A stretch of DNA of 37,811 nt from Terriglobales bacterium (GCA_025927855.1 JAICKN010000006.1:1-37811), one strand, 5' to 3'. Positions 1 to 8,697 are shown, counted from the first letter of the stretch. The notes: generated by a model from the sequence alone, not told the origin. Numbers and translations: made by a program.

Positions 1-1
1 A

Positions 2-1135
2 GAACCGCTGTGGAGTCTGATCCGCGATTTGGAGGTTACCGGATCTGAAACCGCGCGCGTGCACTACCAAAGTAAAGGATGGGTGCTGCACCACAACACC
101 GATCTTTGGCGCGCCACTACGCCAGTGGATGGCGCTTGGGGCGTCTGGCCCATGGGCGAGGCATGGCTGGCCAACCAGATGTTTGATCACTACCAATTCA
201 GCGGAGACCGGGAATTTTTACAGAACGAAGCATATCCTGCAATGAAAGGCGCTGCGGAGTTCGTGCTGGGTTATTTGGTGGAAGCGCCTCCTGGAACGCC
301 ATTCGCGGGCAAGCTGGTAACGAATCCCTCCACCTCGCCTGAGAACCGGTATCTATTGAACGGCAAGCCGTATTCACTGACGTACGCCTCCACCATGGAT
401 ATTGAACTCATCCGGGAACTTTTTGAGAATTGCCGGCGAGCGGCGAAGGTCCTCGGAAGGGATGATGCGTTCCAGTCTGAGTTGGAGCGGACGGAAAAAC
501 GCCTGCCTCCATTACAAATCGGCAAGCGGGGACAACTACAGGAGTGGATTGAGGACTACGGAGAGGTCGAGCCGCAGCACCGGCACGTTTCGCATCTTTG
601 GGCGCTTTATCCGGGGCAGGACATTAGCCTCGAAAAAACTCCGGAACTGGCCGCCGCCGCTCAAAAGACACTGGAATTGCGCGGCGACGGCGGAACCGGA
701 TGGTCCACAGTTTGGCGGGTGGCGCTATGGGCGCGGCTGCACAATCCAGAGCACGCTTACAACAATTTGAAAATCCTGATTACGAAGAGCACGCTGCCCG
801 ATATGTTCGATCTATGCCCGCCATTTCAAATTGACGGCAACCTCGGCGGTCCCGCGGCCATTACAGAGATGCTGGTGCAAAGCACACCGGATGAGATCAC
901 AGTGCTGCCCGCGCTGCCAAAGCAGTGGCCGGACGGCAGCTTGAAGGGAGTACGCGTGCGCGGCGGCGGAAAGCTGGATATTACGTGGAACCAGGGCAAG
1001 TTAACCAAGGTTAGTCTGCAATGCGAACACGCGAAGAAATACCGGGTTGTGTATGGCGGGCAATCCGTTGACATTCAAGTCGGACCGGGGAAGCGCGTCG
1101 TATTGAACACTGCCCTTCATCGAGTTCGCGGATAA
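2..1135 (+). CDS. GH95 alpha-L-fucosidase, C-terminal part (5' end outside window)
   Basis: Open from the first base of the window, so this is the 3' part of a longer gene; the TTG at 29 is only an internal codon. Enzymes of glycoside hydrolase family 95 remove alpha-1,2-linked L-fucose by inversion and are usually 700-800 residues, so roughly half is missing. Visible hallmarks are HHNTDLW (residues 21-27 counted from position 29), LQEW about 145 residues later, and PPFQIDGNLGG about 100 residues after that. These correspond to the segments carrying the catalytic Asn, the acid Glu and the Asp in characterised GH95 enzymes. The beta-rich C-terminal domain is complete to the stop. Whether a signal peptide exists cannot be seen. 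The neighbouring oxidative sugar-acid genes fit a fucose-utilisation locus. Confidence 0.9.
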   Translation, partial: EPLWSLIRDLEVTGSETARVHYQSKGWVLHHNTDLWRATTPVDGAWGVWPMGEAWLANQMFDHYQFSGDREFLQNEAYPAMKGAAEFVLGYLVEAPPGTPFAGKLVTNPSTSPENRYLLNGKPYSLTYASTMDIELIRELFENCRRAAKVLGRDDAFQSELERTEKRLPPLQIGKRGQLQEWIEDYGEVEPQHRHVSHLWALYPGQDISLEKTPELAAAAQKTLELRGDGGTGWSTVWRVALWARLHNPEHAYNNLKILITKSTLPDMFDLCPPFQIDGNLGGPAAITEMLVQSTPDEITVLPALPKQWPDGSLKGVRVRGGGKLDITWNQGKLTKVSLQCEHAKKYRVVYGGQSVDIQVGPGKRVVLNTALHRVRG

Positions 1136-1201
1136 CAAGAACGCCAAAAAGCAAAACCATTTCCTGCCGGATTTGCCGACGGAGCAGCCTACTGCATGAC
1201 G

Positions 1202-1249
1202 GTCAACGTTGCTGCCATAAAAGCAAAATCAAGACATAGCAACGTTGAC
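1202..1249. terminator. 12-bp perfect inverted repeat between convergent genes, possible bidirectional terminator
   Basis: GTCAACGTTGCT at 1202-1213 is repeated as its exact reverse complement at 1238-1249, with a 24-nt spacer. It lies 66 nt after the GH95 stop and 130 nt after the stop of the convergent hydrolase gene. There is no T-tract on either side and the loop is long, so a regulator binding site or a mobile-element relic is also possible. Each arm contains the palindrome AACGTT. Confidence 0.4.
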
Positions 1250-1379
1250 ACGAGCCTTCACTCGCGGGCCGCGACTGCGGTAGCGACATGGCACCCATCT
1301 TGTAGTCTCCCCTAGGCCCGCGCCAGCCAGGCGTAAACGAAGCAGCCGATGCAGTTCTTGTCCATTCTCGATCGCACGC

Positions 1380-2234
1380 TCAACTCGCCGCCACTATGCG
1401 CTGTGCGGACGTGCCGAGGCATTCAATTCCGAGTTCAACAACGTCGCCCGGCTTGAGATATTGAGGAGGATCCATTCCCAGCCCAACGCCCGCCGGGGTC
1501 CCGGTGCTGATGACGTCTCCGGCAAGGAGCGTCATAAAATTGCTGATGTAGCTGACCAGTTCCGCGACACCGAAGATCATCGTGGCAGTTGTGCCGCGCT
1601 GCCGATGGACGCCGTTTACTTTGAGCCACATGTTGAGCTGCCCCGCATCGGGAACTTCATCGGGAGTAGCCAGAAAGGGGCCGAGTGGCGCAAAGGTGTC
1701 GGCGCTCTTCCCTTTGACCCACTGGCCTCCCCGCTCCAATTGAAACGCGCGCTCGGAATAATCGTTGTGAAGCGCATAACCCGCGATGAATTCGTGAGCG
1801 CGATCTTTTGAAACGTAGCTCGCGCGCCTACCGATCACCACGGCCAGTTCCACTTCCCAGTCAACCTTGGTAGCGCCTCGCGGAATAATGACATCATCGT
1901 TTGGCCCGGCAAGCGACGTGGTCGCTTTGAAAAATAAAACCGGCTCGGCTGGAATGGCCATTTTGCTCTCAGCCGCGTGGTCGCGATAGTTGAGCCCGAC
2001 GCAAACAATTTTGCTTGGCCGCGCGACAGGAGGGCCGAGGCGGACATTCCCGGCAAGGCGTGGGGCATTAGCGCCGTTGGCTGCAACCCATGACCGCAGG
2101 CCTGCAAGCCCGCCATTTTCAAAGAACTGTTCGTTGTAGTCGGTAACGTACTGCGATGCGTCAATGCGGGTGCCGTCGCCCAGCAGGACGGCTGGTTTTT
2201 CCCGGCCTTCTTCACCGCAACGGATCAGTTTCAT
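1380..2234 (-). CDS. Fumarylacetoacetate hydrolase family protein, likely 2,4-diketo-3-deoxy-L-fuconate hydrolase
   Basis: This is a 284-residue protein of the FAH family, which cleaves C-C bonds in beta-diketo acids using Mg2+ or Mn2+. It shows the family core GLNYRDHAAES (80-90), metal ligands E127 and E129 in DWEVELAVV, D158 in HNDYSER, and the late STGTPAGVG motif. FAH enzymes of this size in sugar clusters hydrolyse 2,4-diketo-3-deoxy-L-fuconate or -rhamnonate to pyruvate plus lactate. With a fucosidase on one side and two dehydrogenases on the other, the fuconate assignment is favoured, but it is inferred from context. A catechol-pathway FAH role cannot be excluded. Transcribed divergently from the dehydrogenases. 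Confidence 0.85.
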   Translation of the reverse strand: MKLIRCGEEGREKPAVLLGDGTRIDASQYVTDYNEQFFENGGLAGLRSWVAANGANAPRLAGNVRLGPPVARPSKIVCVGLNYRDHAAESKMAIPAEPVLFFKATTSLAGPNDDVIIPRGATKVDWEVELAVVIGRRASYVSKDRAHEFIAGYALHNDYSERAFQLERGGQWVKGKSADTFAPLGPFLATPDEVPDAGQLNMWLKVNGVHRQRGTTATMIFGVAELVSYISNFMTLLAGDVISTGTPAGVGLGMDPPQYLKPGDVVELGIECLGTSAQRIVAAS

Positions 2235-2351
2235 TTCTCTCTCGAAATTATTCCCAAAGTTAACTGCGAATTCGGCGTCACTCTTTCATATCGGTATCGC
2301 GGGTTACTGTCAAATCCGCAATCGCTGCTTCAGAAAATATCACGAGCAAAC

Positions 2352-3239
2352 ATGATTGCCGAACGAGGTCTGTTATTCTTTCCCGTTCGAGTTTCCATGC
2401 AGCGGATGCAGAGAGAGACGAGTTTCGATTTGCCCGGCGACCAAATAAAAGATCGCCGGCTGAATGGATCCCACCTGGGCGGCAAAACCGCTGTCATCAC
2501 GGGCGGCGGTAGCGGTATTGGCCGGGCGATTGCCTTGAGATTCGCTGAAAGCGCCGCGGTGGTCCACATCGTTGATCTTGATCGCTCCCAAGCAGAAGCT
2601 GTTGCGCTCGAAATCACGAGCCAGGGCGGGGAAGCCCACGCTCACCAGTGCGACGTATCCAATCATGACCAGGTGAAGCAGGTCTTCGCGAAGCTTCTTG
2701 AGCAAAGCAGGGTTGACATTCTGGTGAACAATGCCGGAATTTCTCACATCGGAACACTTGATAGCACTCCCGAAACCGATTTCGACCGCATCTTTCGCGT
2801 AAATGTGAAGGGCGCTTACAACTGCATGTTTTCCGTCATCGGCCCTATGAAGGAGCAGGAAAACGGTGTGATCCTGAACATGGCTTCGATTGCGGCTACC
2901 TGCGGTTTGCCCGACCGTTTCGCTTATTCGATGAGCAAAGGCGCGATTGTTGCCATGACCTTCTCAGTAGCCAAAGACTATTTGCCGTTCAAAGTGCGTT
3001 GTAACTGCATCTCGCCGGCCCGCGTTCACACCCCCTTTGTGGATGGTTTTCTGCGCCGCAACTATCCGGGCCGCGAGCAGGAGATGTTTGAACGGCTTTC
3101 ACAGGCGCAGCCCATTGGCAGAATGGCAGAACCGGCCGAAGTCGCTTCGCTGGCGTTATTTTTATGCTCTGACGAAGCGTCGTTCATTACTGGTGTTGAT
3201 TATTCCCTGGACGGAGGTTTTGTGAACCTGCGGGGCTGA
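2352..3239 (+). CDS. SDR-family oxidoreductase, likely 2-keto-3-deoxy-L-fuconate 4-dehydrogenase
   Basis: This is a classical short-chain dehydrogenase of 295 residues from the first ATG. It has the nucleotide-binding TGGGSGIG (50-57), NNAG (126-129) and the catalytic triad S179, Y192, K196 (YSMSK). The D75 region (IVDLD) after beta-2 favours NAD over NADP. The N-terminal 45 residues before the Rossmann fold are longer than usual. A second ATG at 2397 (and another at 2406) gives a more typical length, and neither start has a strong ribosome binding site. The stop lies 11 nt before the next dehydrogenase. The fuconate step is inferred from the FAH-family and fucosidase neighbours; the fold is certain but the substrate is not. 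Confidence 0.85.
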   Translation: MIAERGLLFFPVRVSMQRMQRETSFDLPGDQIKDRRLNGSHLGGKTAVITGGGSGIGRAIALRFAESAAVVHIVDLDRSQAEAVALEITSQGGEAHAHQCDVSNHDQVKQVFAKLLEQSRVDILVNNAGISHIGTLDSTPETDFDRIFRVNVKGAYNCMFSVIGPMKEQENGVILNMASIAATCGLPDRFAYSMSKGAIVAMTFSVAKDYLPFKVRCNCISPARVHTPFVDGFLRRNYPGREQEMFERLSQAQPIGRMAEPAEVASLALFLCSDEASFITGVDYSLDGGFVNLRG

Positions 3240-3250
3240 GGCAACGTGCC

Positions 3251-4069
3251 ATGCGATCCATCCTCGCTGGACAGCAATTATCCAATATGGATTTACAACT
3301 TAAAAATAAAGTGATTGTCGTAACCGGAGGAGCGAACGGGATTGGCGCGGCCATTGTCCGCGAAGCCGCCAAAGAGCAGGCGTGTCCTGTCATTGTGGAC
3401 CGCGATGCCAATGCGGCGGAAGCTCTTGTCGCAGAACTGCAACGGGCAGGCATGGAGTCCTACCAGATCTCATGCGACCTTTCCCGCGCGGAAAACTGCG
3501 CCACAGCCGTAAATGAAACATTGTCGCATTTCGGCCAAATTGATGCCTTGGTGAACTGCGCGGGCATCAACGACCGCATCGGCCTTGAACACGGCAGCCC
3601 GGAAGCCTATGTGCAATCGCTCGAGCGGAACCTTCTTTATTATTACAACCTCGCGCATTATGCCTTGCCCGCGCTGAAACAGTCGCGGGGCAGCATCGTT
3701 AATATCGCTTCGAAAACCGCTGTGACTGGGCAGGGTGGCACCTCGGGTTATGCATCATCCAAGGGTGCAATTCTCGCGTTGACTCGCGAGTGGGCGGTCG
3801 AACTGCTCCCTTATGGCATCAGGGTGAATGCAATTGTTCCCGCCGAAGTGATCACGCCGATGTATGAGCGCTGGCTGAAGACATTCCCCAATCCCGAGGA
3901 GAAGCGGTCTCATATCCTTGCCAAAATACCCTTAGGCAAACGCATGACTACGCCCGAAGAAATCGCCGCAACTGTGCTGTTTGTAATTTCTCCCCGCGCT
4001 GGGCATATTCACGGCCAGCATCTTTTTGTAGATGGCGGATACGTCCACCTCGACCGCGCGCTTACCTAG
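3251..4069 (+). CDS. SDR-family oxidoreductase, likely L-fucose dehydrogenase
   Basis: Second short-chain dehydrogenase, 272 residues, with TGGANGIG (25-32), NCAG (102-105) replacing the usual NNAG, and triad S154, Y167, K171. VDRD after beta-2 suggests NAD. The start at 3251 is preceded by GAGG at good spacing and is 11 nt from the upstream stop. An ATG at 3287 (MDLQLKNK) would remove 12 residues and gives the N-terminus more common in the family. It is probably co-transcribed with the preceding dehydrogenase. In oxidative fucose pathways a dehydrogenase of this kind oxidises L-fucose to the lactone, but a lactonase and fuconate dehydratase are not in this window and may lie upstream of it. 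Confidence 0.83.
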   Translation: MRSILAGQQLSNMDLQLKNKVIVVTGGANGIGAAIVREAAKEQACPVIVDRDANAAEALVAELQRAGMESYQISCDLSRAENCATAVNETLSHFGQIDALVNCAGINDRIGLEHGSPEAYVQSLERNLLYYYNLAHYALPALKQSRGSIVNIASKTAVTGQGGTSGYASSKGAILALTREWAVELLPYGIRVNAIVPAEVITPMYERWLKTFPNPEEKRSHILAKIPLGKRMTTPEEIAATVLFVISPRAGHIHGQHLFVDGGYVHLDRALT

Positions 4070-4723
4070 CGTACCGGTTTTGCGAGTGATCAAAACCATG
4101 GCCATTTCGGGCATTCCGGCGATCAAACTGTGGCAGGCAGTGGGGGAAAAGCAAACCCCAGAAAGACTCTGGCGGAGATTAGGGGACGATTTTCGAACTT
4201 TTTTTGCTTCCCATACCGTAGTTTTTAACAAAGCGCATTTCGTAAGTGTGCCGGCTCATGAGCCGTGCTCGTTTGCTCTCTTTCTAAGCTGCGGACTGTT
4301 GCGTGTTTCATAATGGCTCATTACTCACAAATCAGAGGTCGCACAAAACGCCTGAACCTCCGCAGCTGCCGGCTACCAATGGGTCCCTAGGGGATCCGTA
4401 CTGCAGAAGTGGCAGCCCCTGGTTCCTCTCCAAGAATGAAACGATCATTCGCGCGTTCTACTCCCCCGATTACGATAGATCAAGGTCAGCCATGAGGATT
4501 GGCGAAAAGCTGCGTGCGGCGCTATCGTAGTGCTTCGCTATCGCTGCACCTGCCGGTTGCGCGCGGAAGGACGAATCGATTTCACAAGACCGCGACCAGT
4601 TGAATACGAGGCCTAGCAGGTAAGGCACGCGGCATGCCGAGCATAGTGGTGCCGAAGAGTTGCACGCAGGCAATTTCCCGCCATTGGTAACTGGGGGAAA
4701 AAGGCCGGCGTAGTTCATGGACA
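4070..4723. other. 654-nt stretch without a convincing gene
   Basis: Short open frames occur on both strands, but none has a ribosome binding site plus recognisable protein. It contains a 14-bp perfect palindrome (CGGCTCATGAGCCG, 4252-4265) and a small hairpin GAATGA-N5-TCATTC at 4434-4450. It may be decayed coding sequence, since the gene that follows is itself broken. Confidence 0.5.
4252..4265. promoter_or_regulatory. 14-bp perfect palindrome, possible operator
   Basis: CGGCTCATGAGCCG is self-complementary over all 14 bases and sits in the gene-free stretch about 460 nt before the broken universal stress protein gene. No adjacent promoter is obvious, so a regulatory role is speculative. 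Confidence 0.2.
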
Positions 4724-5624
4724 ATGATGACCGAAATTCCGTCTTCTCAAGTATCTATCCGTAGAGTGCTCGCTGCAACGGACTTCTCACCACTCTCGCA
4801 AAGGGCGCTCCGCCATGCGATATCCATTGCTCGTCACCACGCTAAGTTTTATATCGTGCACGTTGTCTCATCGTGGGGTTTCACTGTGGCAGGCTACAAC
4901 ACCGCAGTCGAAGCCTCGAAATTGGCTCAGGCGGACCTCGAAAAAATGGCTTCGGAATTGATCAAAGAGCGGCGCATTGACGGACAAGGACGTGGATCAC
5001 GAAATTGTAGTTGCGATCGGGGATTTCTGGGAAGAACTAAGGAATATCGCGACAAACTATGAGATTGACCTGATCGTGATGGGCACGCACGGGCACGTCG
5101 GGATGGAGAAGATGGTCATGGGATCAGTCGCGGAAAGCGTTTCAGGTATGCGAAGCGGCCGGTGCTGACGGTCGGACCTCGCGTGCCAGACACAGAGCCT
5201 TCCCTTCCGCCCCGCGCCGTGTATTGTTCCCTACGGATTTCTCATCTGCGTCCATCGCGGCGTTGCCATATGCTCCCTCGATAGCAATGAACAGGGCGCC
5301 GAGCTAACGCTACTGTATGTCACCGATAAAAAAAGCGACGAAATGCCGCTCTCAAAAATGAATTCGCTTGACAACTTAACGGAAAAACTTCGGAAGCTTA
5401 CTCCAGGGAGTCTGAAATTCGGGAAAGCAGTTCAGGTGGAAGTGCTTTATGGCCAGGTCATAGAGAACATCGTTCAATTTTCGCATGACCAAAAAAGTGA
5501 CCTGATCATTATGGGCCTGAAATCGCCGCCTGCTTTCTTCGCGGACCGCAGGCTATGGCTATATGCCTCTGCAATCATTTCGGATGCATACTGCCCAGTG
5601 CTCACCGTGCGCCAGGTAGTGTGA
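4724..5624 (+). pseudogene. Universal stress protein with two Usp domains, disrupted by about four frameshifts
   Basis: Reading pieces of the three forward frames in order rebuilds one tandem Usp protein. The first domain begins RRVLAATDFSPLSQRALRHA and continues after a shift near 4975 with DLIVMGTHGHVGMEKMVMGS, the ATP-binding G-2x-G-9x-G(S/T) signature. A shift near 5140 leads into RPVLTVGPRVP, and one near 5222 into LFPTDFSSASIAALPYA, the start of the second domain. A shift near 5293 leads into GAELTLLYVTDKKSDEM, and the frame then stays open to the end of the second domain at 5624. Frame order is 2-3-2-1-3. All breaks lie within about 320 nt. Genuine decay and sequencing error both fit. 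Confidence 0.8.
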
Positions 5625-5719
5625 AGGCCCTTGAGCTAGTAGGTATTTGAGGGTTGTCTTTTGAGGAGCATTGAGCGAATTTCAACTCCGATTCACCGCA
5701 AGCGCCGCTGAAACTTCGT

Positions 5720-6943
5720 CTATTTCACTTCACTCAGCGGGCGATTCTGATCGGCAAGGGATTCCCTTGAAAGGTGCCGTTTGGACTTTATCCACTCCGG
5801 CGCAAGTTGCCGTTCTTCGTCAGGTCGGTTCATAACAAAAGCCGCAATCAACTGATCCCCATTAAGCCACCAAACACTGAAGCTTGGACTGTTCGCGTCT
5901 CCACGGACGACCGTTTCCGTTGCGCCTTGAAGATCACCCCACAGTTCGTAAGATAGATCGAAAATATCCGAAAAGAAGTAAGGGACATGCACGAAGGCTT
6001 GCCGATCACCTCGAACCACGGAGGCCCAATGCTGGCCCTGAGAAACAGCATTGTCCCAGTGCTCCACGCGGCGTCGCTTGTTAAAGATTTTGTCGTAGTA
6101 ACTCGCAACGTCACCTGCCGCAAAAACGCCGGGCTGATTCGTTTCGAGATACTCGTTGACCACAATGCCATTTTCGATTTCCAAGCCTGTGTTGGCAAAG
6201 ATTTCCGTTACGGGAGCCGCGCCCACTCCGGCTATAACCATGTCGCACGTGACTTGCGTGCCACTCGATAGTGCCACCGCATTTACTCGTTCTTTGCCCT
6301 CCAAACGGACCACAGTTTCCTCTTTAAGAATCCGTACTCCTCGCGAGGCATAGTACTGCTCAAAAAACTTTGACATCGTTGGCGTGAAGACCCGGCTCCA
6401 GACGCGATCTTCACGAACGATCAACGTGGTCTCGATATCTTTTTGTGCAAGAACGGAGGCCACCTCCATCCCGATGAACCCGCCGCCAATGACCGCAGCG
6501 CGCCTGGCGCTCGCCGCGTTATCCCGGATGTTCCTGGAGTCGTCCAAAGACCGCAGGTAAAACACGTTGTGGAGATCATTTCCAGGGGAGTCAAGCTTTC
6601 TCGCGCGGGCGCCGGTTGCGATGAGTAGATTCTCAAACCCGAAAGATTCGCCCGAACTTGTGCGAAGGCTCCGCTTTTTCAAATCCACATCCTGAACAAG
6701 CGTTTTCAAGTTGATGCCGATTTTCTGTTGCGCATACCACTCCTGGGCATTGATCAGAATATCCGCTTCTTTGTCTTTGCCCGCGAGGAAGCCTTTTGAC
6801 AGAGGCGGGCGCTCGTACGGCAAAGCATCGTCAGCGGAAATGATCGTCAACTCACCGGGACCGAGACCCTGCTTCACCAGTTCTTTCGCAGCGTAGCCCG
6901 CAACCATACCGCCGCCGAGGATGATGTATTTGCTCGAATTCAT
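5720..6943 (-). CDS. FAD/NAD(P)-dependent oxidoreductase, ferredoxin-reductase/AIF-like
   Basis: A 407-residue protein with two Rossmann motifs: FAD-binding GGGMVAGYAAKEL at 10-22 and NAD(P)H-binding GGGFIGMEVASVL at 153-165. It also has RPPLSK (45-50), ATGARAR (109-115) and the second FAD motif VFAAGDVASY. This is the class of rubredoxin, ferredoxin and putidaredoxin reductases and AIF-like proteins, which pass electrons from NAD(P)H to a small Fe-S partner. No Rieske domain or ferredoxin is encoded next to it. Its ATG overlaps the stop of the upstream transaldolase gene by 4 nt, so the two are translationally coupled. The physiological electron acceptor is unknown. Confidence 0.88.
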   Translation of the reverse strand: MNSSKYIILGGGMVAGYAAKELVKQGLGPGELTIISADDALPYERPPLSKGFLAGKDKEADILINAQEWYAQQKIGINLKTLVQDVDLKKRSLRTSSGESFGFENLLIATGARARKLDSPGNDLHNVFYLRSLDDSRNIRDNAASARRAAVIGGGFIGMEVASVLAQKDIETTLIVREDRVWSRVFTPTMSKFFEQYYASRGVRILKEETVVRLEGKERVNAVALSSGTQVTCDMVIAGVGAAPVTEIFANTGLEIENGIVVNEYLETNQPGVFAAGDVASYYDKIFNKRRRVEHWDNAVSQGQHWASVVRGDRQAFVHVPYFFSDIFDLSYELWGDLQGATETVVRGDANSPSFSVWWLNGDQLIAAFVMNRPDEERQLAPEWIKSKRHLSRESLADQNRPLSEVK

Positions 6944-7836
6944 TTCGATAAGCTTTCAGGTTCCTGCTTTACCGTACTCTTGTAATCTGCCACGAACTGT
7001 TGAATCCCCTTGGTCGTCAGATCATGGCGAATGTCGAAATCTGTCCATTCCCGATTCAGGTCGAGCGGCTTGTAGGCAATTGGCTTCAAATGCTTATCGC
7101 CATCCTCAAAGGCTTGGTTCTTATCTGGAAGCGGGAACGATGCACGGGCCCATTCCACCCAAATCTTAGCCGGAGCCGTCACCAACTCCGCATCCAAGGC
7201 AAATGAGCCAAGCATATGCTTGAGATGCCGGATGCTCGCCGCAAGCACATGAACGTGCCCATCTCCTGCTTTATACATCTTCTTGATGTTCTTCACTAGA
7301 TCCATGCCGTTCTCGCCCCGATCGTCGAGCCGGCCCACGAAAGGCGAAACATACACCGGGGCTTTCGATCCTTTCGTTGCTGCATACACAGCCGCCGCCT
7401 GCTCCTGCGAAAAACACAGGGTCATATTGACGCGCAGCCCTTCACGGATGGACATCTGCGCCGCGCGCAGCCCTTCATGCGTACATGGGTACTTAATATA
7501 TGCATTCGGAATCCAGGAAAACATCTCACGGCCCTGTCGCAGCATGTCCTCACCAGTCGTATCCAGATCGGCGAAGACCTCAATCGATACCCCCGCGCTG
7601 CCGACCAGCGGTGAAATCGCCTGCACGATCTTCCTGTACTCCTCCAGTTCTTCCTGAGAACTGAACTTCCGCCCGGAGGAAACGATTGTCCGGACTTCAG
7701 GGTTCTTGGCGACCAGTGTCGGATTGGTAGTTTGACCGTCCACATAACCGACCAGGTTTCTGACTTTTAGCGTTTCTTCAGGATCGCCACCATCTACCAG
7801 TAACTGCGCTTTCGATTTCCTTGTGGTCGAATTCAT
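6940..7836 (-). CDS. Transaldolase
   Basis: A 298-residue (beta/alpha)8 aldolase that transfers dihydroxyacetone units between sugar phosphates in the pentose phosphate pathway through a lysine Schiff base. It shows DGQTTNPTLV (33-42), the Schiff-base lysine K115 in AYIKYPCTHEG, NMTLCFS (137-143) and VSPFVGRLDDRG (163-174). The ATG at 7836 is chosen because AGGTGA lies a few bases upstream. A GTG at 7845 would add three residues. The length is between the short fructose-6-phosphate-aldolase-like and long TalB-like groups. It is the first gene of a two-gene unit with the overlapping oxidoreductase. Confidence 0.9.
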   Translation of the reverse strand: MNSTTRKSKAQLLVDGGDPEETLKVRNLVGYVDGQTTNPTLVAKNPEVRTIVSSGRKFSSQEELEEYRKIVQAISPLVGSAGVSIEVFADLDTTGEDMLRQGREMFSWIPNAYIKYPCTHEGLRAAQMSIREGLRVNMTLCFSQEQAAAVYAATKGSKAPVYVSPFVGRLDDRGENGMDLVKNIKKMYKAGDGHVHVLAASIRHLKHMLGSFALDAELVTAPAKIWVEWARASFPLPDKNQAFEDGDKHLKPIAYKPLDLNREWTDFDIRHDLTTKGIQQFVADYKSTVKQEPESLSK

Positions 7837-7959
7837 TCTGCTCACCTGTTCCTACTTAGCTTAGACGCCTACAATGGTCTACGAGATACTTCTTATTGTG
7901 GCATTCGGGCTGCGGCTGCAATTCACACTACAGAATATTCTTCTTTAACCTAATTGCGG

Positions 7960-8619
7960 TTATTGGGTATGGATATGAACTGACGAAAGCAGCGCACTGA
8001 GGCCATTCCACACAATCTGCACTCCGATACAGACAAGCAAAAAGGCCGAGAGTCTCACGATTACCGTCATTCCTGTTTTTCCCAGCATCCGAGCAAGACC
8101 ATCGGCGAACCCGTAACAGAGGAAAACCGTGGCAGCAACGATGACCATGGCGACCAGCGCCGCGAGGATGATGCTGATGTGGAACCCGTATCGGTGCGTC
8201 GCATTCGCGCCTAAAGTAACCGCGACTGAGATTGACCCGGGCCCGACGGTCAGGGGCAGAGTTAAAGGATAGAAGGCCCGCCCGAAGACCGATTCGGATT
8301 GCGCACCCTTATCCGCCTTTGCATGCACGTCCTCTTTTTCCATCAACATGCCCCAGCCTATCGAGAGGACAACGATTCCCCCGCCAACCTGCACCACTGG
8401 AAGTGACACACCAAAAAAGTTGAGCACGTGCGCGCCAACGAAATATGAGCCGATCATCAACGCCAAGCTATTGAAGGCCACGCGCCAGGAAAGCGCCCTC
8501 CGCATTGCGGGCGCGTAACCGTACGTCATCTCTAAAAAAATAGGGCTTCCGGCGAGCGGATCTACCATGGGGAAAAGTGCGCTTAACGTGAGCAAAAAGA
8601 CTTCGAGCGCATCCCTCAA
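7960..8619 (-). CDS. MarC-family integral membrane protein
   Basis: A 219-residue, very hydrophobic protein with about six membrane segments. It carries the MarC/UPF0056 hallmarks: FPMVDPLAGSPIFL near residue 16, FYPLTLPLTVGPGSIS near 117-132, and a C-terminal VIVRLSAFLLVCIGVQIVWNGL segment. The start codon is a TTG at 8619 preceded by AGGAG at 6-nt spacing; no ATG fits. The family is named after the multiple antibiotic resistance locus of E. coli, but a direct role in resistance was not upheld there and the transported substrate is unknown. It appears to be a single-gene unit. Confidence 0.88.
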   Translation of the reverse strand: MRDALEVFLLTLSALFPMVDPLAGSPIFLEMTYGYAPAMRRALSWRVAFNSLALMIGSYFVGAHVLNFFGVSLPVVQVGGGIVVLSIGWGMLMEKEDVHAKADKGAQSESVFGRAFYPLTLPLTVGPGSISVAVTLGANATHRYGFHISIILAALVAMVIVAATVFLCYGFADGLARMLGKTGMTVIVRLSAFLLVCIGVQIVWNGLSALLSSVHIHTQ

Positions 8620-8672
8620 ATGTTTCTCCTGAAAGGACTATTCAAGGCCACGCATGAGCGATTCTGTGCGAC

Positions 8673-8697
8673 GCGGCAAGTTTGGAGTTTTTGCCGC
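8673..8697. promoter_or_regulatory. 7-bp inverted repeat upstream of the MarC gene
   Basis: GCGGCAA at 8673-8679 and TTGCCGC at 8691-8697 flank an 11-nt loop, 54-78 nt upstream of the MarC start and downstream of the DUF488 gene. There is no T-run, so it could be a weak terminator for DUF488 or an operator for marC. Confidence 0.25.

Noticed and set aside
4032-4530. Two short plus-strand frames after the second dehydrogenase
   Set aside because: No ribosome binding site, no recognisable protein, and the first overlaps the dehydrogenase 3' end.
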